This document shows positions 50,427-60,400 of a DNA stretch of 64,000 nt, piece after piece. Under the pieces are notes generated by a model. That model worked only from the letters and a program-made list of their open reading frames with translations. It was not told the origin of the DNA and did no database searches. A program made the translations under genes and the position numbers. Positions within the stretch are counted from its first letter, which is position 1, and every line of letters starts with the position of its first letter. The stretch comes from Pseudomonadota bacterium (lineage in GTDB: Bacteria; Myxococcota_A; Polyangia; Polyangiales; Polyangiaceae): contig JAEXCN010000099.1 of NCBI GenBank assembly GCA_023402175.1, positions 1-64,000 of the forward strand, in the 5' to 3' direction.

Positions 50427-52130
50427 ATGGCCAATCCGAAAGTCCCTGCCCGACCCCAGACACCGTCCGCTCCCGTCGCTCCGATGGCCCCGCAGATCCC
50501 ACTCGCGGGAAGGAGCAATTCAGGGATCGCTCCTCGAAGCCCGCAGGCGCCGCTTCCGCCGTCGGTGCCGCCGCCGCCGCCGCTTCCGGCCAACATGGGG
50601 AGCAGCCCGCCGCCCGCGAGCGTAATGTCGGCGAAGATCCCGCCGCCGCCGCCGCTTCCAGGGACGCATGCTTCGACGTCGGGCTCGTCCGCCTCGCCGA
50701 ACCCGACGATGCCGGACATCCAACCCGATCGGCCGACCGGCAAGACCATTCACACGGTCCGGCAGCTCATCGAGACCGTCGCTGTCCCGCGGATCTCGCT
50801 CGCGGTCGAGCGTGAAGGCGGGATGCCCGTGCAGCGAACGATCGTGCACGACGGCGACCTCTGCAAGATCGGCTCGCACGCGTCGAACGACATCGTCCTT
50901 CGCGACCCGATGGTTTCTCGATTCCATTGCCGCCTCGTTCGCGAGGACGGGCTCTGGCGGCTCCGTGACTCGGGATCGATGAACGGTACGAAGCTCGACG
51001 GCGTTCGCGTTCGCGACGCCGACATCGTCGAAGGCGGCGTGCTCACGATCGGCGATTCGATCGTTCGCCTCCGCGCGGGCGCTCCGCAGAAGGAAGACAT
51101 CGTCCCGATGCTGCCGTCCTTCGGCGCGCTCGTCGGAACGAGCCTCCCGATGCGCCGGCTGTTCGGTCTGCTCGACAAGATCGCGCAGAGCGACATCAAC
51201 GTCCTCATCGAGGGCGAGAGCGGCACCGGCAAGGAGCTCGTCGCGACGGAGATCATGCAGCGCAGCTCGCGCGCGGACAAGCCGTTCGTCGTCGTCGACT
51301 GCGGGGCGATCAGTCCGAGCCTCGTCGAGAGCGAGCTGTTCGGTCACGTTCGCGGCGCGTTCACCGGAGCCGACCGAGATCGCATGGGCGCCTTCGAGGC
51401 GGCGGACGGCGGTACGGTGTTCCTCGACGAGATCGGCGAGCTCCCGCTCGAGCTGCAGCCGAAGCTCCTTCGCGCGCTCGAGGCGCGGGAGATTCGGCGC
51501 GTCGGTGAGACCCGCGCACGCCGGGTGAACGTGCGCGTCATCTCGGCGACGAATCGCGATCTCGAGCGCGAGGTCAACAAGGGCCGCTTCCGCGAGGATC
51601 TCTACTTCCGCCTCGCCGTCATCAGCGCGCGCGTGCCTCCGCTCCGCGAGCGCCTCGACGACATGCTGATCCTCGTGCGCACGTTCCTCCAGCAGCTCGG
51701 CGTCCCCGAGGAAGAGCGCCTGTTCCCGACGCAGGTGCTGCAGGACATGGCGAAGCACGACTGGCCCGGCAACGTCCGCGAGCTGCGGAACTACGTCGAG
51801 CGGAGCGTCGTGCTCCAGTCGGCGAGCCCCACGCTTCGCCGTGGTCAGGGCGCCGGACCTTCTGCGGCAGGCCCCCTCAACGGGATCGATCTGTCGGTGC
51901 CGTTCCGGATCGCCAAGGACGCGGTCATCGACTCGTTCGAGCGCTCGTACCTCTCGCAGCTTCTCGAAGCGGCGGGCGGCAACATGAGCAAGGCTGCACG
52001 CATGGCCGGCATGGACCGCATGTATCTGCATCGCCTCGTCCAGAAGCACGGGCTTCGAGGTGGGCGTGGCGCTCAAGGCGGATCCGGAGAACAACATCCG
52101 TCGATTCGCGTCGGTTCGATGAAGGAATGA
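50427..52130 (+). CDS. FHA-domain sigma54-dependent transcriptional activator
   Basis: The protein is about 567 aa. A Pro-rich N-terminus leads to an FHA domain at about residues 130-215 (CKIGSHASNDIVLRDPMVSRFHCRL, DSGSMNGTKLDG). The AAA+ domain follows with Walker A GESGTGKE (about 262), the sigma54-contact loop GAFTGA (about 310) and Walker B GGTVFLDEIGEL. A Fis-type helix-turn-helix ends the protein (NMSKAARMAGMDRMYLHRLVQKHG). FHA sensing suggests control by Ser/Thr kinases, as known in Myxococcus. TTG 50415 is an alternative start. Confidence 0.93.
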   Translation: MANPKVPARPQTPSAPVAPMAPQIPLAGRSNSGIAPRSPQAPLPPSVPPPPPLPANMGSSPPPASVMSAKIPPPPPLPGTHASTSGSSASPNPTMPDIQPDRPTGKTIHTVRQLIETVAVPRISLAVEREGGMPVQRTIVHDGDLCKIGSHASNDIVLRDPMVSRFHCRLVREDGLWRLRDSGSMNGTKLDGVRVRDADIVEGGVLTIGDSIVRLRAGAPQKEDIVPMLPSFGALVGTSLPMRRLFGLLDKIAQSDINVLIEGESGTGKELVATEIMQRSSRADKPFVVVDCGAISPSLVESELFGHVRGAFTGADRDRMGAFEAADGGTVFLDEIGELPLELQPKLLRALEAREIRRVGETRARRVNVRVISATNRDLEREVNKGRFREDLYFRLAVISARVPPLRERLDDMLILVRTFLQQLGVPEEERLFPTQVLQDMAKHDWPGNVRELRNYVERSVVLQSASPTLRRGQGAGPSAAGPLNGIDLSVPFRIAKDAVIDSFERSYLSQLLEAAGGNMSKAARMAGMDRMYLHRLVQKHGLRGGRGAQGGSGEQHPSIRVGSMKE

Positions 52131-52300
52131 GCGTGCGCGGCACGCGGTGCCGCGCAATTCGAGCACAGTCCGGAAAGAGGGCCGTCATGCGGCCGCGGGG
52201 TCGCTTCCTCGAGAGGGGGAACGACCTCGTGACTTTTCGAGCTGACCGCTCGCGTCGCGCACGCCAGCTCTCGTCGCGCGCGAGGCTGGAGGCGCAGGCT

Positions 52301-53917
52301 TCAGAAGTCGCGGGCGATCTCTCCAGCGGCGCGAAGCCCGGAGAGCGCGCCACCCTCCATGAATCCTTGCCAGCTGTAGAACGAGTCGGTCGTCTCGCCG
52401 GCGAAGTGAAGGTTTCCGACGGGCTTTGCCTCGTTGCCGGCGACCGTCGTGAAATAGCCCGGAGCGTTGGCCGTGTACGCGCCTTTCGTCCACGGCGACT
52501 GCGGCCACGACTCGAGGTGGCAGACGATGTTGCCCTTGTTGTCGCGACGCGCGCGCGCCTTCGATCCCGGCACGAGGCGCTCGAAGTCGTCGAGGAAACG
52601 TGAGGCGTCGGCCTGCGCGTTCGAGAGCGACCGGGCGAGCTGGCCGCCGGTGTAGTCGGTGATGACGGCACGCTGCGCGTTCGCGAGCGACGAGTTCGTC
52701 TCCCACGTCGTCTGGAGGCACGGCAGATCGCTGTAGCAAGCGCCGCTGCAGCCCTGCTCGACCCAGGGCCGCCCCGCGAAGCCGACCATCAGCTTCGAGT
52801 TGTCGCCGTAGACGGTGTTCTGGATCGCGCGCTTCTTCCAATCGGGTAGAGCCAGGCTCGCGTGCAGGTCGATCTCGCGGAGGAGGTGGAACGGAAGTGC
52901 GAGGACGACGGCGTCGTGGGTCACCGTCACCGTGCGACCGCCCTCGATGAAGGTGAGCTCGATGCGCCCATCCGAGAGCTTCTTCACGGCGACGAGCTTC
53001 CTGCCGAACCGGATCTGTCCCGAGAGCTTCGCCGCGAGCCCGACCGGGATCTGCTGGTTTCCGCCGACGACGTGATAGCGCTCGTCGCTGGAGTTGCCCC
53101 AGAGGCGAAGCTTCGATTGTCGCGACGCCTTCGCGAACAGCAGGAACGCGAGCGAGCTCATTCGATCGACGGGGACGCCGTACTCGATCTCGTATGCGAC
53201 CGAGAGAAGCGCCTTGATGTGCGGCGGAGCCCCGCGCCGTTCGAGCCACTCGGCGAGGCTCATTCGATCGAGCGTCGCGTCGGCAGGGGTGAACGCGTCG
53301 GCCGTCGGCGAACGGACCGCGCGGAGGTCGTCGCGCATCGCATCGACGAGGACGCGATATTCCTCGACGAGCCGCGACTCCGGGATGGTCTCGCCGCCGA
53401 AGCGATAGAAGGTGTCGCGTTTGGGCTTCGTGATCTCCTCGAGCGAGAGGTTCAGCTCACGCGCGTAGCCGATCATCGTCTTGTGGCCCGTGTCGATCAG
53501 CTCGCCGCCGCGTTCGATGACTTGTCCGAGCCAGTCGACCGGGCCGGCGAATGCTCCGCCCATCGAGCAGATTCGCCCGCCGACGCGTGTGTTGCCTTCG
53601 TGGATCGTCGCCTTCACGCCGACCCGCGTGAGCTCGTACGCGCAGGACAGACCGGCAATGCCCGCTCCCACGATGCCGACGTCGGCGGTGATCTTCTTGA
53701 GCGATGCACGCGTCTGCGCGATCGGATCGTCGCCGTCGTCCGTCGGCGCGGCGCAACCAGCGAGCACGCGTGGAGCGGCCAGCGCAGCGACGCCGACGCC
53801 CATGCCTTGGAGCACGCTTCGACGCCCGATTCGCTGCGTCGCGCGATGTTGCGGTTCGTTCGTGTCGGCGGTGCGGATCGTCTCGAACACGCGGCGGAGG
53901 AGGGGAGTACGCGCCAT
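52301..53917 (-). CDS. Tat-exported flavin monoamine/L-amino-acid oxidase
   Basis: The protein is 538 aa. GRRSVLQGMGVGVAALAAPRVLAGC combines a twin-arginine motif with a lipobox-like Cys, so export as a folded flavoprotein is likely. The FAD site is VGIVGAGIAGLSCAYEL (about residues 81-95), followed by GGRICSMG. The C-terminus FAGETTDSFYSWQGFMEGGALSGLRAA is the second FAD-binding stretch of the amine oxidase family. It oxidises an amine or amino acid, producing H2O2; the substrate is unknown. Confidence 0.92.
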   Translation of the reverse strand: MARTPLLRRVFETIRTADTNEPQHRATQRIGRRSVLQGMGVGVAALAAPRVLAGCAAPTDDGDDPIAQTRASLKKITADVGIVGAGIAGLSCAYELTRVGVKATIHEGNTRVGGRICSMGGAFAGPVDWLGQVIERGGELIDTGHKTMIGYARELNLSLEEITKPKRDTFYRFGGETIPESRLVEEYRVLVDAMRDDLRAVRSPTADAFTPADATLDRMSLAEWLERRGAPPHIKALLSVAYEIEYGVPVDRMSSLAFLLFAKASRQSKLRLWGNSSDERYHVVGGNQQIPVGLAAKLSGQIRFGRKLVAVKKLSDGRIELTFIEGGRTVTVTHDAVVLALPFHLLREIDLHASLALPDWKKRAIQNTVYGDNSKLMVGFAGRPWVEQGCSGACYSDLPCLQTTWETNSSLANAQRAVITDYTGGQLARSLSNAQADASRFLDDFERLVPGSKARARRDNKGNIVCHLESWPQSPWTKGAYTANAPGYFTTVAGNEAKPVGNLHFAGETTDSFYSWQGFMEGGALSGLRAAGEIARDF

Positions 53918-54111
53918 GCGATTGCCTCGTCACGTGCTCCGATGTCGTGCGCCGGAGCTGTGTGCGACGACGTGGGTGCATCCGCCGTGCCCCCGCAAGA
54001 GTCACGTCGCGACGAATGCTTGCGAGAGGCGTGTCCGGGACGGCGGTGCGTCGTCGATCCAGCGGGACGCCCCAGGCGCGCACGCGGATCGTCACGCGCG
54101 CGCTCAGCGGG

Positions 54112-55731
54112 TCAGGCGCTCTTCTTCGGGCGGACGATGGCGAGCACCATCGAGAGATCGCTCTTTCCGAGCTCGCCCATCACGACCAGAGCGACGGCAT
54201 ACGCCACCGCGATCGCCGGTGCGACGACGAGCGTTGCCATCTTGCCGAAGCGCGGAAGATAGAGCCCGAGCGCAGTCGCGCCGGCGATGCACAGGCCGAC
54301 GCGGAGCGCTGTCTTCAGCGGGACGAACGCGCCTGCGGCGCGCCGCGCGCTGATGATGCCGAAGACGAGCGAGGTGCCGAGCGCTCCGGCAGCAGCGGTC
54401 GCGGCCCCCATGACTTGCAGGCGACCGAATCCGGCATTCGGGACGAGCACCATGCACGCGCCGACGAGCAGCGCGAGCGCGATTGCCGTGAGCGACATCG
54501 CGACTCGCTCGCGGCCGAGGCTCACGAGGATCGTCGTCGCGAGGCCGAGCATCGCGAAGGCGGCCTGGCCGAGGACGAGGATGCGCAGGGCCGGACCACC
54601 GGCGGCGGCGATCTCGGCGTCGTACGCGATACGGATCAGCGACTCGGGAATGGCGACGATCACCGTGACCATGAGCCCGCACACGATCGCGCCGATGCGC
54701 GACCCCCGCGAGACGAGCTCGGCGACGCGCGCATCTCCCTCTTCCTTCTTCGCACGCGCGAGCATCGGGAAGAGCACCTGCGTGACGCTGAACAGGAGCT
54801 GGTAGGGGAGAAAGGCGAAGAGCTGACACGCTCGATACACCGCGACCCACTCATTCGCCGCTTGCGCCGGCTCTGCCGCGATGCCGCCAGGCGTGAGCGG
54901 CAGCGGCGTGCGCGCCGCCGCGAGCGACAGGTAACGACCGAGCATGAAGATGTCGGCCTGCATCAGGCCGTTGACGAAGAGCTGCGCGATCATCACCGGG
55001 ACGATCAGCCGAACGTACGTGGCGAACGTCGGAACGCCGGGCGGACGCGCGGCCGCGTCGAACGTCGCGCCCGTGCCGGTCCAGCGAAGCGCGAGAAGCA
55101 GGACGCCGACGGCGGCGAGCACGGCGCCGAACGTTGCGCCGAGCATGCCGGGGAGCGTCCCCGCCGCGACGGCGACGCCGCGCGCATTGCGCACGAAGAA
55201 CCAACCGATGCCGAGCATGCCGACGGTCCGCAACGTGGCGGCGACCATGTCGAGGCCGGCCTGCCTCGTGAACATGCGCCGGCCGTTGATGTACCCGACC
55301 AACGGAGCATAGACGCCGTAGACGGCGAGGACGCCGGCCATCGCTGCGAGCGGCGCCAGAATCTCCGGCGCGCCCTGGATGCGCGCGACGAGCGGCGCGG
55401 CCAGCAAGAGGATCCCGGTCGCGACCGCGGCGATGCCGAGATGCGCTCGCAACGTCGCCCTGAGCGCCTCGCGTTCGTAGGCGCCCGCCGCCGCTACCGT
55501 CCGGCTCACTCCCTGCGTCGAGCTGGCGACGATGACGTTGTTGAAGACGTTCGAGACGGCGAATACGCGTGCGAGCGCGCCGTAGTCGGCTCTTCCGATC
55601 GCGCGCGGAAGGAGCGCTTGCTGCACGAGTCCCGTCAGGATGAAGAAGACCTTCGCGACGAGGACGGCGAGCCCTCCGCGTCCGGCTTGCTTCTGTTCTT
55701 CGTTTGCCCCCGCGGTGCTCTTGTTCGTCAT
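54112..55731 (-). CDS. MurJ/Wzx-type lipid flippase (MOP superfamily)
   Basis: The protein is 539 aa with about 12-14 membrane helices. The N-terminus (VFFILTGLVQQALLPRAIGRADYGALARVFA) and the loop YLSLAAARTPLPL are like polysaccharide/lipid II flippases of the MOP family. It could move lipid II (MurJ) or an oligosaccharide lipid (Wzx); the sequence alone does not decide. The start overlaps the stop of the upstream propeller lipoprotein by four bases (ATGA), implying translational coupling. Confidence 0.82.
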   Translation of the reverse strand: MTNKSTAGANEEQKQAGRGGLAVLVAKVFFILTGLVQQALLPRAIGRADYGALARVFAVSNVFNNVIVASSTQGVSRTVAAAGAYEREALRATLRAHLGIAAVATGILLLAAPLVARIQGAPEILAPLAAMAGVLAVYGVYAPLVGYINGRRMFTRQAGLDMVAATLRTVGMLGIGWFFVRNARGVAVAAGTLPGMLGATFGAVLAAVGVLLLALRWTGTGATFDAAARPPGVPTFATYVRLIVPVMIAQLFVNGLMQADIFMLGRYLSLAAARTPLPLTPGGIAAEPAQAANEWVAVYRACQLFAFLPYQLLFSVTQVLFPMLARAKKEEGDARVAELVSRGSRIGAIVCGLMVTVIVAIPESLIRIAYDAEIAAAGGPALRILVLGQAAFAMLGLATTILVSLGRERVAMSLTAIALALLVGACMVLVPNAGFGRLQVMGAATAAAGALGTSLVFGIISARRAAGAFVPLKTALRVGLCIAGATALGLYLPRFGKMATLVVAPAIAVAYAVALVVMGELGKSDLSMVLAIVRPKKSA

Positions 55732-56897
55732 CGGCTCTGGAGCTGCTGCGCCGGGCGGAGCGCGACGGGACGCTGAGGCAGATCGATCGTCCTCGTCGAC
55801 TCGACGAGCGTGCAGCCGTCCTTGCGTTCGAAGACGTGCACGGCGTACCCGGCGCCGCCGCGGCGACGATCGCCGACGTAGAGGGTGCTGCCTCGCCAGG
55901 CGAGCCCCTGGAGATCGTAGCCGGCAGTGGGCCCGAGCACGGGGCTCTGTTTGGTGGAGAAGATCTGGCCGCTGTCGGGATCGAACGTCACCACCCACGT
56001 CGGGTTAACGTCCTTCTCTGGGCCGGCGATGATGGCAGCGCCACAGCCGTCGGTCACCGCGATCTCCGCGACGCTGCCGCCGAGGTCGCGCTCGCGTACG
56101 ACGAGGCGCGATGTCGACGTGGCGGTGTCGAACCGCTCGATGCCAGCGAGCTCGTCGTCGGCGGCGTCGAAGTTCCCGGGCTCGGCCATGAACAGCACGC
56201 CTGCGACCTCGGACATGGGGTTGAACGGGTTCCTGCCTTGCAGGTCGAACACCGCCTCGGCCTTGCGCGTCGCGACGTCGATGCGAAGCATCTGCGACGT
56301 CTGCTTCGACCGCAGCGAGTCCGTGTCGTCGAGGCGCTCCAGCGTGACGAACGCCTTCGCAGCGCCGTCGATCATGACGATGTGCACCGCGTCGGGCTGC
56401 GGGTTGCCGTCCTCGTCGTAGTCTTTCAAGTCGAGCGACGTGGGCTCGAGGAGGCCGTCCTTGAAGAACGCGATCCGGCCCGCCGTGTAGAGAGGCACGA
56501 CGACGGTCCCATCGGGAGCAGCCGCTGCATCGTGCGGATTGGCGGACCGCTTCTCTCCGGTGATCGGATCGGTCGGCGCGAGCGAGCTCACGCTCATGCG
56601 CGCCTTCGGCGTCCCGCACGCCGCGTCGACCTCGAACAAGAGATCGTTGTCGCGCGCGAGGAAGAACGCTCGACCGTTCGCCGATGCCAGCATCGGATCG
56701 CCGCCCAGATCCGAGCCCGCCGCGCACGCGCCGGGCGCTCCGCAGAGACGGCTCGACGAATAGTCACTCGCCGCGACGATGAGCTCGACGCCGTCGCACG
56801 GAGCCGACCCCGGTGCGTCGTCGGAGCCGCAACCCGGAGCGACCACGGCGATGGCCGCGATCGCGACGAGCGGAAGGGCAGAAAGGGCTGACCTCAC
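55728..56897 (-). CDS. Beta-propeller-like lipoprotein
   Basis: The protein is 389 aa. The signal ends AVVAPGCGSDD, a lipobox. Repeated strands with Asp/Gly turns (MLRIDVATRKAEAVFDLQG, WVVTFDPDSGQIFSTKQ, LYVGDRR) suggest a beta-propeller. Three cysteine pairs are present. It is co-translated with the flippase, so a role in envelope polymer export is possible but unproven. Confidence 0.78.
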   Translation of the reverse strand: MRSALSALPLVAIAAIAVVAPGCGSDDAPGSAPCDGVELIVAASDYSSSRLCGAPGACAAGSDLGGDPMLASANGRAFFLARDNDLLFEVDAACGTPKARMSVSSLAPTDPITGEKRSANPHDAAAAPDGTVVVPLYTAGRIAFFKDGLLEPTSLDLKDYDEDGNPQPDAVHIVMIDGAAKAFVTLERLDDTDSLRSKQTSQMLRIDVATRKAEAVFDLQGRNPFNPMSEVAGVLFMAEPGNFDAADDELAGIERFDTATSTSRLVVRERDLGGSVAEIAVTDGCGAAIIAGPEKDVNPTWVVTFDPDSGQIFSTKQSPVLGPTAGYDLQGLAWRGSTLYVGDRRRGGAGYAVHVFERKDGCTLVESTRTIDLPQRPVALRPAQQLQSR

Positions 56898-56912
56898 GCC
56901 CGGAGTTGTACC

Positions 56913-57455
56913 TCACTGGAGGTGGTTGCGGTCGAGAAGCTTGCCGTCTGCTCCGAGCCCAGCCTTCCGGTAACGATCCTCGGTCGTGAGGCCAGGCTCT
57001 TCCGGTGGCGCCGTGATGTCCTCGACGACGATCTGACTTCGATACTCGCCCACTCCGAGCTCGGGCCGTACCTGGATCGACAGCGTCTTCGAAGGATCCG
57101 CTCCGACGACGACGCCGTCGAATCGAATCTCGTTCCGTCCGGTCGAGGTCGTGCCGTCCTTCACACGCTTGCGGACGAACTCCGCGACTTCCTCTTGCGT
57201 GTGCGAGGACGCGACGTGAACGCTTCGCGGGAAGCGCGCGCTCACCGTCGAGTGAAGCGGAAGCGGCAGCGTGAACGCACGCTCGCGCCCCTCCGGGATC
57301 TCTCCCGGCGCGAGACGGTCAGCACTCGCTTGCACCGGCGGAGCAGGCGGCGGCGCCTGCTCCTGCTCCTGCTCCTTTCGCTTGCACCCCGTGAACCCGC
57401 CGAGCGAAGCGGTCCACACGAGCGCGACAGCGATCAGTCGACGACGAGCGCCCAC
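56913..57455 (-). CDS. Small lipoprotein, about 180 aa, downstream of PilY1-like gene
   Basis: A GTG at 57455 gives a short signal ending LGGFTGC, a lipobox. The mature part starts with Lys/Glu/Gln/Pro repeats, then a compact domain (FTLPLPLHSTVSARFPRSVHVASS, NEIRFDGVVVGADPSKTLSIQV). No family is recognised. The start lies inside the last 22 bases of the PilY1-like gene, so it belongs to the pilus operon. Confidence 0.65.
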   Translation of the reverse strand: MGARRRLIAVALVWTASLGGFTGCKRKEQEQEQAPPPAPPVQASADRLAPGEIPEGRERAFTLPLPLHSTVSARFPRSVHVASSHTQEEVAEFVRKRVKDGTTSTGRNEIRFDGVVVGADPSKTLSIQVRPELGVGEYRSQIVVEDITAPPEEPGLTTEDRYRKAGLGADGKLLDRNHLQ

Positions 57456-60400
57456 GCATTCACCGTCGTCGACACCCGCGGCATCGGACGTTGCATCGAC
57501 TTCGTCATCGCCGTGGGCGGGAAGCCCGTCGCCGCCGCGTTTGCGGGCTTGGGAACGGCATACGAGAGCTGGAACTGACTCGGCGTCAGCGTCGAGAAGC
57601 CCGTCAAGCCGGCGCCTTCGTCGATGTTCCCGATTTCCGAACAGGCCTGCGTCGGACGCAGCGTGACGCCGGGGATCACATAGCCGGCGATCTCGGGATC
57701 CGTGATGGCCTCGCTCTTCACGAGCGAGGTGCCCGTGCACACGCCGCTCGCGAGGACGTTCGTGCACCACATCGGCAAGCCACCAGGGAGCGACCCCGTT
57801 CCTTCGGCGACGAAGTAGTTGAGGCCCCAGAGGCGGGCGACACCCGCGTTCTCACACTGGTTGCGCGCGGGGATCTTCGGCGCAAACGTCGCGAAGTAGA
57901 GCGTTCGATCGAAGACCGTCATGGGGCCGGTGACGCGCTCGCCGTTGTCGAGCGTCTCCACCCATTTCGTGAGCGCCTTCGGCGGTTCCGTTCCCGTCGG
58001 CCGCTGCTCGAGGATCGACCAGACGTAGTTCTTCTCACCGACGTGGTAGACGAAGCTCTCCTGATCGCCCGTCGCGGCGTTGACGACGAGCGCACCGCCC
58101 GGCTCGAGCGAGAGCACCGGAGCGACCTGGATCGGCTGGCTGTCCGATGCGTTCGAGCCGAGGACCAGATCGGCGAAGAGCGCGGCCTTCCACTTCGACG
58201 GATCGCTGCTGCTGACGTCGATCCGCCAGAGCGTTCCGTCCGCGTCGCCGATGAAGATCTTCTGCCCGACCGCTCCGATGGCCTGCGGGTAGACGACCGG
58301 CGTGCCGACCATTGGCGAGTCGAACGGCGCGTCCGCCACGACGCCCGATGGGAGGCTCTTCGGCACGTCGTCGCGGCGCGCGAAGTGCCGGAGGATCTCG
58401 CCCGTATCGAGACGGACGATCGTGACGCTTCGCCCGGGGACGGGGAGGGTGCAGTCCGTCGCCCACTGGCGGACGTAGTCGCGGGGCGGACGTGCCGGGT
58501 CATTGACGCGATCTCCGGATCCGGAGCTCGACTTGCGCGGACACGAGGCTCCGGCGACGGGCTGTCCGTCGATACCACCAGGAAGGATCGCCACGCCGAC
58601 CTGACGCTCGCCGGTCGGCGTCGAAATCTGGAGCGTCGTGATGGCCGGCGTGCCGGTCGTTCGACCGAAGAGGCTCACCCGCTCCTTGCCGTCACGCGTG
58701 CGACGGACGACGGGCGCCTTGTCGTCGGTGGCCTTCGGAAGGTCCGTCAGCTGCCAGAGGAAGTGCGGACCGCGCTTCGGCGGGGTCGCTGCGTCGTAGT
58801 CCCCAGCTCCGGCCTCGTCGAGGTTGTAAGGGGAAGGGGACTCGTAGCCCTTTGCACCGCCGGGGAGGCACTCGCCGGTCGTCGAGCCGGGGTTGAGCTT
58901 GCCGGCGTCGCAGTCGGAGTCGGTGACGTTGACCGCGTAGTAGCCGCCGCCCGAGACGCCCAGGCCGGCGACGAGCGTCGTGTGCCACTTCGCGCCCGGC
59001 GAGGCGCCGCCGCTCCCGTCGAGGTCGGTCGCCGCGCGCTCCCAGACCGTGTCCTTCACGACCGGCGTGCCGTCGAGGAGGATCTGGTTGCCGGACGGAT
59101 AGTTGCTCGCGAGTCGTGGGAGCACCGCGGGAGGAATGAACGACCAGAGCTCGTGATGCGCGTTCGGCGCCGTCTCGATCGCCTTGAACGCGTGGAGGAT
59201 GCCGTCGGTCGTCGCCGCGAAGAGCGTCGGCTTGCGCTTCGAGCGGCGAGCCTGGAACGCGCGGTAGCCCGAATCACGAAGGAGACCGTCCGGCGGGCCG
59301 TTCACGACGGGGTTCGCGCGGAAGATGGCGCCGAGCGGCGCGCAGTCCGGGACGCAGACCTCGCCAGGGAGCGTGGGGCAGGGGTTCGTCGCGGCGACGT
59401 CGCAGGCGTCGTTGCTGATCGAGCAGTGGCCTGCAGACGGCGAGCCGCTCGCGGAGGTGCAGCGAATGTTGAAGTCGTAGCTCGCCGTCTTCCCGCCGGT
59501 GACGGTGCCCGTCTCGGTGATCGCGCCGACATGCCCGGTCGCGAACCCGAGAACGACACGCGTGCATGCGTCACCGGTGTCCTGATCGAGCGCCGGGACG
59601 AGCTTCGTTCCGGTGCCGACGGTGTCGACGGCGCGTCCACGCTTGCAGGTCGTCTTGTCGATCTCGAGCGCGAGCTTGATGTCGGCTGCCGTCCTGAGGT
59701 TCCAGTCGGTACCGCTCTGCTCGGTCGCCCGATAGACAGGGATCCCGTCGGTGTTCGTCGGCTTGAACGGTCGGACGGTGCCCGCCGCATCGATGACGTC
59801 GGTGAACCCCGACCCGGGAGCCGCGGTGTATTTCTCCGGCAGCGCGGTGAAGAACAGGCGGTTCGCGGCCGATTGCGTCGCGAGATTGACCGCCATGCTG
59901 TCGCCCGCCGCGAGCGAAGGCGGCGCCTGGGACGGGCCGAAGGCGCCGCTGCTGTTGTCGCAAACCGAACGATCTCGGCGGATCTCTCCCGACCACGGCT
60001 TCTGCGCGTTCGGGATGAACGAACCGATGTATTGTGCAGTCGTCGCGCCGACGCCGAAGCCGGCCGCGGAGTATGCAGCGGGCGTGAACGTGGGCACCGT
60101 TCGCGTCGAAACGGACTTCGTGATGCTCGCGAGGATCTTTCCGAACGCGAGGACGATGTCCGCCTGCGACTCGGCGAAGAACGGACCGACGGCGGCGAGC
60201 CCCGCGCCGGCTCCGCCCGAGCCTTCGTAGGCGATGCGATTGAGCTCGCAGCACGCCTCGGCGTTGCTCCCCGACGGCGGCGGAGTGGCCGAGCACGCGG
60301 CTGCCATCTTCTGCGGGGTGCCGCCGACGCCGGCATACCAGGCTTTGCAGTTGTTCTTCCCGCTGCCGGCGCCATAGCCCGTCGGGAAGCCATCACCTCG

